Source: Amycolatopsis jiangsuensis (GTDB lineage Bacteria; Actinomycetota; Actinomycetes; Mycobacteriales; Pseudonocardiaceae). From it: 64,000 bases of DNA. Under the pieces are notes generated by a model, which saw only the letters and a program-made list of their open reading frames with translations, was not told where the DNA came from and did not search any database. Position numbers and translations under genes: made by a program. The stretch spans positions 2,108,001-2,172,000 of the forward strand of contig NZ_JACHMG010000001.1 in the NCBI RefSeq assembly GCF_014204865.1, in the 5' to 3' direction. Shown here one piece after another: positions 58,794 through 64,000 of this stretch. Position 1 is the first letter of the stretch. Each line of letters starts with the position of its first letter.

Positions 58794-60626
58794 TCAGGCC
58801 GAGCGCCGGATCGGCACGCCGCTCGGCGGCGTCGCGAACGGGCGTACGCCAGGCTCCCATTCATAAGCGAACCGGCTGTCCGCATCGGGGAGCCGCGCGC
58901 GCACCAGGTAGCGCTCTCCCAGCTCCTCCAGCAGGTCCTCGGCGTCCTGGTCGCTGATCCGCAGGGACGCCGCGACCGACGCCGGCGTGACCTGATCGGG
59001 AACTCCGCGGCCGAGCAGCTCGTACGCCAGGGCCAGCGATTCGGCGGGCAGTGTCGCGAGCGTCCGCTCGAATGCGGCGCGTACGCCCAACGGGTCGCCG
59101 TCCGCGCCCTCCGCGGCGAGTAGCCAAGCCGCGGCTTGCTGGGCCGTCCAGTGTGGACGCCGGCGCAACTGCGCCGCGACGGCCAGGAGCGCGCCCGGCA
59201 GCCCCCGGCACAAGCGAACCAGCCGGCGCAGTCCTTCCTGGTCCGTCGCGATGCGGTGCCCGGGCAGGCAAGACGCCAGCAGTTGCAGGCAGTCGGGAAA
59301 GGGCAGTCCGGCCAGTTCGAGGTGGAACGCCGACGAGGACACGAACAGCCGCCGGCGGCTGCCGATCACCACCCCGCAGCCCGTGCCCGATGGCAGTAGC
59401 GGCGTCAGGTCACCCTCGTCGCACACATCGTCGAGTACTACCAGGACGCGGAGATCGGCAGTCCAGCTGCGGAACAACAGACTCAGATCGGCCGAGCCCA
59501 GCCGCAGCTGCTCCCCTGTCGCACCCAACCCGCGCAGGAACGAACGAAGGATCTCGGAGGACCGCACCCGCCGGCCCGCGTCGTCTCGCAGACGCGCGTA
59601 AAGCTGCCCATCCGGATACCAACCGCTCACCTGGTGCGCGGCGTGCAGGCACAGCTCGGTCTTCCCGGTGCTCGGGGCGCCCTCCACGATCACGACCGGC
59701 CGGCCGGTTCGCTCCCGGCCGGTCAACGCCGCAGTGAGGCGCGTCAGCTGGCCGGCGCGTCCGGTCAGACGCTCGCGCGGGGCAGGCGGATGGCAGGGCA
59801 CGCGGATCGCAGCGGGCCCGGCCGTTTTCCGCTCGCCGGGACGCAGCAGTGCCTCATCCGAGGTGAGCACGGCCTTGTGCAGGGCCTGAAGCCGGGCCGA
59901 GGGGTCGAGACCCAGCTCCGCGGCGATCCGCTCGTGAGCCCGGCGGTAGACTTCCAGCGCTTCCGCCCGCCGGTCGATGCGATAAAGCGCGATCATCAAG
60001 TTGCCCTGGGCCCGCTCGTCTGTCGGTTCCCGCCGGGCCATGGAGGTGAGTTCGCCGAGCACCTCGTGGTGCCGGCCGAGGTGCAGGTCCGATTCGATCC
60101 GCAAGTGGTGTGCGCTGGTACGCAACCCCTGCAGTCTGGCCGCCTCAGCCGCCAACCTGGGTCCTTTGCGCACGTCCACCAGTACGTCGTCCCGCCAGAG
60201 CCGCAGGGCCGCAGCAGCCGTGTCACGGGCTCGGGCGAAATCCTCGTCACGGAACTCCGCTCCGGCACGGGCGAGCAGCGGCTCGAACCGGAAGACGTCA
60301 ACGTGGTCCGCGGGCAGCGACAGCTGATAGCCACCGTCGACCGTGGCCAGCAGCACTTCGTCGGCCCGCACCGCGCCGGCGCTCCTCGGATTGCCGAGGG
60401 AAAACCGCTTCCGGAGCTGGTACACATACGTCTGCACCGCGGTGTGCGCACTGGCGGTCGGATCGTCGTTCCACAGCTCGTCCATGAGTTGCTCGAGGGA
60501 CACCACCCGGCCCGCGTTGAGCACGAGCATCGCCAAGGTCTGGCGTACTTTCTGGGCGGCAGGCGCCAGGTTGGCGCGGTGGTCGTCCCGGTGGGCCTCG
60601 AGCGGCCCGAGAAGGTTGATTCGCAT
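58794..60626 (-). CDS. SARP-family pathway regulator with NB-ARC domain
   Basis: The 610-residue protein starts MRINLLGPLEAHR and has the OmpR-like winged helix (LNAGRVVSLEQLMDELW) at about 10-100. It is followed by the bacterial transcriptional activation domain (about 110-260) and an NTPase region with Walker A GAPSTGKTE near 325 and Walker B LVVLDDVCDE. AfsR/DnrI-type SARPs activate antibiotic clusters by binding direct repeats near the -35. It has the first two modules and an ATPase but no TPR tail. It is the only pathway-specific regulator seen in the cluster. Confidence 0.92.
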   Translation of the reverse strand: MRINLLGPLEAHRDDHRANLAPAAQKVRQTLAMLVLNAGRVVSLEQLMDELWNDDPTASAHTAVQTYVYQLRKRFSLGNPRSAGAVRADEVLLATVDGGYQLSLPADHVDVFRFEPLLARAGAEFRDEDFARARDTAAAALRLWRDDVLVDVRKGPRLAAEAARLQGLRTSAHHLRIESDLHLGRHHEVLGELTSMARREPTDERAQGNLMIALYRIDRRAEALEVYRRAHERIAAELGLDPSARLQALHKAVLTSDEALLRPGERKTAGPAAIRVPCHPPAPRERLTGRAGQLTRLTAALTGRERTGRPVVIVEGAPSTGKTELCLHAAHQVSGWYPDGQLYARLRDDAGRRVRSSEILRSFLRGLGATGEQLRLGSADLSLLFRSWTADLRVLVVLDDVCDEGDLTPLLPSGTGCGVVIGSRRRLFVSSSAFHLELAGLPFPDCLQLLASCLPGHRIATDQEGLRRLVRLCRGLPGALLAVAAQLRRRPHWTAQQAAAWLLAAEGADGDPLGVRAAFERTLATLPAESLALAYELLGRGVPDQVTPASVAASLRISDQDAEDLLEELGERYLVRARLPDADSRFAYEWEPGVRPFATPPSGVPIRRSA

Positions 60627-60741
60627 GCAATTCGCCTTGCCTCGTGTTCGTCCGGTTCCGTTCGACCGGCCGGCGACGCGCCGCGCGGCCGCCTGGACCG
60701 GGCGGTGAGAACGCGCCCGGCACAGACGGGTCCGGAATTTC

Positions 60742-61758
60742 TCACCCCGTTTTCGCCGCGGCCAGGTGCGGGTGATGCCGGGCGACGTTTTCGGGGAACG
60801 AGCGGATCACGCCTTTCATGACGTTGTCGCCGTAGAGGGCGAACAACGGGTTGCCGGCAACATCGGTGACTCCACCGGCACTCTCGACGTAGGGGCCGGG
60901 CAGTGGCGGCATCGTGGCATCCAGGCGAGGGTTGTAGAAGAAGGGAATGGAGTAGCGGTTGACGCCCGTGCCGGGCCGGACCACCCGATGGAGCGTGGCG
61001 CGCACGTACCCCCTTGTCGCTACCTCCAGCAGCTCTCCCAGGTTGACCACGAACGCCCCCGGAATCACCGGCACGTCGATGAACCGGTCGTCCTCGACCG
61101 CGACTTGAAGGCCACCATTGCTGTCCTGGACGAGCAGGGTGAGCAGTCCGAGATCGTTGTGGGCACCGGTTCCCTGCCCGGAGCCGTCGTCCTCGCCGGT
61201 CTGCGTGGGACCCGGGTAGTGCAGGAGTTTGAGGTGGATCTGCGGGTCCGGATCGACCACACCGTCCAGGAAGTCCGCCGGTGCCTCGAGCGCCTCGAGC
61301 ATGAGCCGTAGCAAGCGGTGCGAAAGATCGGTCAGCCGGGCGATCCAGGACTCGATGGCCGGACGCAGTTCAGGCATCGCCGAAGGCCACTTGTTCGGCC
61401 CGACCAGGCACTGATAGGCGGGATCGCCGGGCTCGAAACTCCGCGCGGGCTGCTCCGGCCCGATGTCGAGCTGCCGGCGCTGGTCCGGAACACCCTTGGT
61501 GTGTTCGCGGCCGAGTTCGGAGTAGCCGCGGAACAGTGGCGAGTCGAGGATGTTCAGCGCGAGCCGATCGCCCTCCGGCAGGGCGAAGAAGCGGCGGCTC
61601 AGCTCGAGCATGTCTTCGCTGTCCTCGACACCGTGGCCGACGAGCTGGAAGAAGCCGATCTCATGGATGGCCGCGCGCAGCCGGTGCAGGAACTCCGCCT
61701 TGGATCCTGCCGAACCGGCGGCGTCGCGAAGGTCGAGCACGGGGAAGTCTTCGGTCAC
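60742..61758 (-). CDS. 2OG-Fe(II) oxygenase, isopenicillin-N-synthase-like
   Basis: From GTG at 61758 the protein has 338 residues. It has the DIOX_N domain (IGFFQLVGHGV), iron ligands His200-x-Asp202 in GAHNDLGLLTLL and His257 in ATLHRVV, and Arg268-x-Ser270 in NRYSIPFF that binds 2-oxoglutarate. Related proteins hydroxylate, epoxidise or close rings on small molecules. The start overlaps the queC stop by 4 bp, so it is coupled to the 7-deazaguanine enzyme and may act on that base or on the final conjugate. Confidence 0.9.
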   Translation of the reverse strand: MTEDFPVLDLRDAAGSAGSKAEFLHRLRAAIHEIGFFQLVGHGVEDSEDMLELSRRFFALPEGDRLALNILDSPLFRGYSELGREHTKGVPDQRRQLDIGPEQPARSFEPGDPAYQCLVGPNKWPSAMPELRPAIESWIARLTDLSHRLLRLMLEALEAPADFLDGVVDPDPQIHLKLLHYPGPTQTGEDDGSGQGTGAHNDLGLLTLLVQDSNGGLQVAVEDDRFIDVPVIPGAFVVNLGELLEVATRGYVRATLHRVVRPGTGVNRYSIPFFYNPRLDATMPPLPGPYVESAGGVTDVAGNPLFALYGDNVMKGVIRSFPENVARHHPHLAAAKTG

Positions 61759-62444
61759 AACAGCTCCTTCGATGCACTGGTCTGGTAGGCCGTAGGGTCG
61801 GTCACACCGGCACCTTGGAACGCTTCCTGCCGATCCCAGCAGGATGCGCACTCTCCGCAGTGCAGCGGGCCGCCGCGCATGCAGGTCCAGGTCTCGGTCC
61901 AGGGAACGCCGAGCCGCTCGCCGAGCGATACCACGTCACTCTTGCGCAGCCCAGCCAGTGGCGCGGTCAACGTCAGCTCGGGGTGCGCGTACCCGTGGGT
62001 CGCGACCTTCTCCATGGCAAGGAAAGCCTCGAGAAAGGCGACGTTGCTGTCGGGTGCGGCTTGCGGGTCGTCGATCACCCCGATGGCCACCGCGGTCGCC
62101 TCCTCGGCGACAGCGACCGCGAAGGCGACAGAAAGGAGAACGGCATTGCGGTTGGGTACGACGTTCGGGCTCTGCCCGGGTGATTCCGGCTTACGATTCG
62201 GCACCTCGACCGTCAGGTCGGTGAGTGAGGAGCCGTGCATGAGCATGCCGACCGAGCGCAGATCGACGATGTCGTGCGGCACCCCGAGCGTTCTCGCCGC
62301 CCTCGCGGCGAACTTGTGTTCCACCAGGTTGCGTTGCCCGTAGTCCACGGACAACAACCGAAGTGCGTGTCCTTGGGCTCGGAGGTGGTGCGCCATGGTG
62401 ACCGAGTCCAGGCCACCGGAAACAATTGCGACGGTTTTGCGCAT
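61755..62444 (-). CDS. queC: QueC, 7-cyano-7-deazaguanine (preQ0) synthase
   Basis: The 229-residue protein has the PP-loop SGGLDS (residues 9-14), LLSVDYGQRN, and four zinc Cys in TCMRGGPLHCGECASC near the C-terminus. QueC turns 7-carboxy-7-deazaguanine into the amide and then preQ0 with ATP and ammonia. With folE in the same operon this points to a 7-deazaguanine product. It is not next to the usual tRNA-queuosine genes; QueD and QueE are not in the window. ATG at 62444 was chosen; a longer frame lacks a ribosome site. Confidence 0.92.
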   Translation of the reverse strand: MRKTVAIVSGGLDSVTMAHHLRAQGHALRLLSVDYGQRNLVEHKFAARAARTLGVPHDIVDLRSVGMLMHGSSLTDLTVEVPNRKPESPGQSPNVVPNRNAVLLSVAFAVAVAEEATAVAIGVIDDPQAAPDSNVAFLEAFLAMEKVATHGYAHPELTLTAPLAGLRKSDVVSLGERLGVPWTETWTCMRGGPLHCGECASCWDRQEAFQGAGVTDPTAYQTSASKELL

Positions 62445-62547
62445 GTTCTGCCTTTCGGCGCATAGAAGTCGACGGGTCGGCCGGTGGGGCCAAAGCAGCC
62501 TTGCGGCTTGCACAGGAGCCGAAGCGTTGGCGACGCGTGGATCTCCG

Positions 62548-63534
62548 TCAGACCCCCGGTGTGGCCGGAACGCTCAGCCGCGTCGAACGGCGGCCCTTGC
62601 GGTAGGTGAGATCGACTTCGGGCCGTGGAGCGTCCAGCCTGATGGTGAGAGTTCGCTCCTCACTCCACCCGACCAAGCGGTACTCGTTTCCGCCAAGGGC
62701 CGCCAGCGGGAACGGGTGGCCATGGGGAGATCGGATGGCGAGCTCCGTACCGGTGTCGACGATGCTGAACTCCGCCAGGGGCTGCGGACCGTCGAGCGAC
62801 CCGAACACCTCGGTCTCCAGCAGGTGCGCCGGCGCCTCGAACGAACATCGCGCGCCTTCCCGCTCCGAGTCCGTGGTAGCGGCGGCGGCGGGCCGGTTGT
62901 AGAGCACTTCCGGGCCGTCGAAGTAGCCGGCCCAGTCCGCCGGGAACAGCTGCGCGAGAGCCGGAGTGACCAGCACGTCCACGACAAGATGGACGCGATG
63001 CTCGGTGCCGAGGTTCTGGATGTGGTGCTTGCGGCTGAAGTCGCCGAACCAGAACTCGCCGGGTTGCCAGCGGTGGACCTCTCCGTCGAGCTCCAGCGAT
63101 GCTTCCTCGTGGGTGATGACCGGCATGTGCAGCCGGGCCACCCCCCAGTCCGGGGCGAACTTGGCATCGTTGTGGGGATATCCGACGACTCCGGGTCCCA
63201 GATCCATGAACCTCGCCGCGTGGAGCGGCCCGGGAATCGACCGCAGGACCTCCTCCACGTAGGGCATGTGGTCCAGCCACTCGGTGTCGGCGAATTCCGC
63301 GCCGCCGGGGCCGCCCGCGTCGGTACGGGTCTTGTCACCCCCGGGGCTGCGCACCGGGAGGCAGCGCCAGTCCTGCGGCTCCTCCCACCTGGTCACCTGG
63401 CCGTTCGCGTACGCGCTCTGCTCATCCCACAGGTGGTCGCGCGCGGTCATGAGGTCTGCCAGCAGCCGGCCGGCGTCCAGTGTGGGGAGCAGACGGGCCG
63501 CTCCCGCCGGCGTCGAAGAATGGTTTTCGTTCAT
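62548..63534 (-). CDS. aspartyl/asparaginyl beta-hydroxylase-like oxygenase
   Basis: From ATG at 63534, preceded by GGAAAGGA, the protein has 328 residues. The Asp/Asn-hydroxylase double-stranded beta-helix is seen around residues 105-190. His121-x-Asp123 lies in YPHNDAKF, followed by RLHMPVIT, and the distal His (170 or 171) lies in RKHHIQN with Arg180. Related enzymes hydroxylate free or carrier-bound amino acids such as Asp or Pro. The extra 140 residues at the C-terminus are not assigned. It lies between folE and queC in the cluster. Confidence 0.82.
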   Translation of the reverse strand: MNENHSSTPAGAARLLPTLDAGRLLADLMTARDHLWDEQSAYANGQVTRWEEPQDWRCLPVRSPGGDKTRTDAGGPGGAEFADTEWLDHMPYVEEVLRSIPGPLHAARFMDLGPGVVGYPHNDAKFAPDWGVARLHMPVITHEEASLELDGEVHRWQPGEFWFGDFSRKHHIQNLGTEHRVHLVVDVLVTPALAQLFPADWAGYFDGPEVLYNRPAAAATTDSEREGARCSFEAPAHLLETEVFGSLDGPQPLAEFSIVDTGTELAIRSPHGHPFPLAALGGNEYRLVGWSEERTLTIRLDAPRPEVDLTYRKGRRSTRLSVPATPGV

Positions 63535-63584
63535 CGTCGTCCTTTCCCGCAGGCTGGATCGGAACGGTGATCCAGCCTGACTCG

Positions 63585-64000
63585 TCAGGCCCGGAGCAGG
63601 TCGAACAGCTCTCCCCGGAGCTTCGGATCCGTGCCGAAATCCCCGCGATACGCGGTGGAGGTCATCTGCGCCGCGGCTTTGACGCCCCGCATCGTCATGC
63701 AAAGGTGCTCGCCCTTCGCTATGACCGCGACGTCCGCGGTACCGCTCAGCGTGCTGATCTCCAGCGCGATTTGGTCCACGAGGCGCTCCTGGACTTGCAG
63801 CCGGTGCGCGCACTGATGGGCGACCCTGGCGAACTTGGACAGGCCGAGCAGTTTCTCCCCTGGACGATATGCGATCGTCACGGCGCATTTGAAGGGCAGC
63901 AGGTGGTGCTCACACAGTGACCAGACCTGGATATCCGAGACGACTACGAGCTGACTGGTGCCGATCGACTCGAAAAGCGTGTCCAGCGAACCCGGCTCAT
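63585..64000 (-). CDS. folE: GTP cyclohydrolase I, cut by the window edge
   Basis: The C-terminal 138 residues are present and read up to the edge at 64000 without a start. The zinc and active-site block VWSLCEHHLLPFKCAV, then GLSKFARVAHQCAHRLQVQERL and the zinc Cys in HLCMTMRGVK, are unmistakable. GTP cyclohydrolase I makes 7,8-dihydroneopterin triphosphate, the first step of both folate and 7-deazaguanine. The cluster setting beside queC favours the second use. Confidence 0.93.
   Translation of the reverse strand, partial: EPGSLDTLFESIGTSQLVVVSDIQVWSLCEHHLLPFKCAVTIAYRPGEKLLGLSKFARVAHQCAHRLQVQERLVDQIALEISTLSGTADVAVIAKGEHLCMTMRGVKAAAQMTSTAYRGDFGTDPKLRGELFDLLRA

Noticed and set aside
56413..58866. 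Plus-strand open frame of 817 codons opposite the oxygenase and ATP-grasp genes
   Set aside because: It spans two real minus-strand genes and their gap, and contains no domain; treated as a shadow.

Overview
The window is high-GC DNA with GTG/TTG starts, many 4-bp stop/start overlaps, eight TetR-type regulators, secreted actinobacterial proteins and an EccC-type ATPase. It looks like a chromosomal accessory region of a filamentous actinomycete, most likely a Pseudonocardiales relative (Amycolatopsis-like). The genus is inferred from gene content only. No rRNA, tRNA, CRISPR array or replication origin was seen.

Region 1 (1-9.8 kb) holds small catabolic and regulatory genes: a TetR, an HSL-type esterase, an MBL hydrolase, and a TetR/amidase pair with two operators. 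It is interrupted by a complete IS982 element lying against an ISL3 transposase, next to a broken nucleoside hydrolase. Region 2 (8.8-15.3 kb) has a zinc alcohol dehydrogenase/TetR pair, a hydrolase-MFS-MarR operon with 4-bp overlaps, and an FAD disulfide oxidoreductase behind a DUF308-like membrane protein.

Region 3 (15.3-28.5 kb) mixes live and dead genes. A second DUF308-ohr operon runs by a 4-bp overlap into eccC, whose reading frame is broken once in a G run. Remnants of an FAD oxidase, an SDR, an extradiol dioxygenase and a meta-cleavage hydrolase lie next to an intact hydratase/acetaldehyde dehydrogenase/aldolase operon, the lower meta-cleavage pathway. A second ohr, an SDR and a secreted chorismate mutase complete the region. 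Seven copies of a GAACGTTC-centred box occur here and near 41.3 kb. Six sit in the promoter or intergenic regions of five transcription units, and one lies just upstream of the TetR gene at 21274-21867. Three of the promoters share the same layout, so a local regulon is likely.

Region 4 (28.5-48.1 kb) contains glycan catabolism (GH38 mannosidase with TetR and MFS; GH89 with MFS), an isochorismatase-type hydrolase, a DJ-1-like Tat protein, an MHS transporter, and a P450 overlapping a PanE-like reductase. A decayed copy of the reductase lies 4.5 kb upstream.

Region 5 (48.2 kb to the right edge, all minus strand) is a biosynthetic gene cluster. In transcription order it carries folE (cut by the edge), an Asp/Asn-hydroxylase-like oxygenase, queC, an IPNS-like oxygenase, a SARP regulator, an ATP-grasp ligase, a 2OG-Fe(II) oxygenase, sbnA and sbnB (L-2,3-diaminopropionate), mbtH, a type II thioesterase, and an A-T-C-A-T NRPS. 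The first A domain reads as glycine-specific by eye. Combining 7-deazaguanine enzymes with a diaminopropionate peptide assembly line is the most interesting feature of the window, and I cannot match it to a known product.
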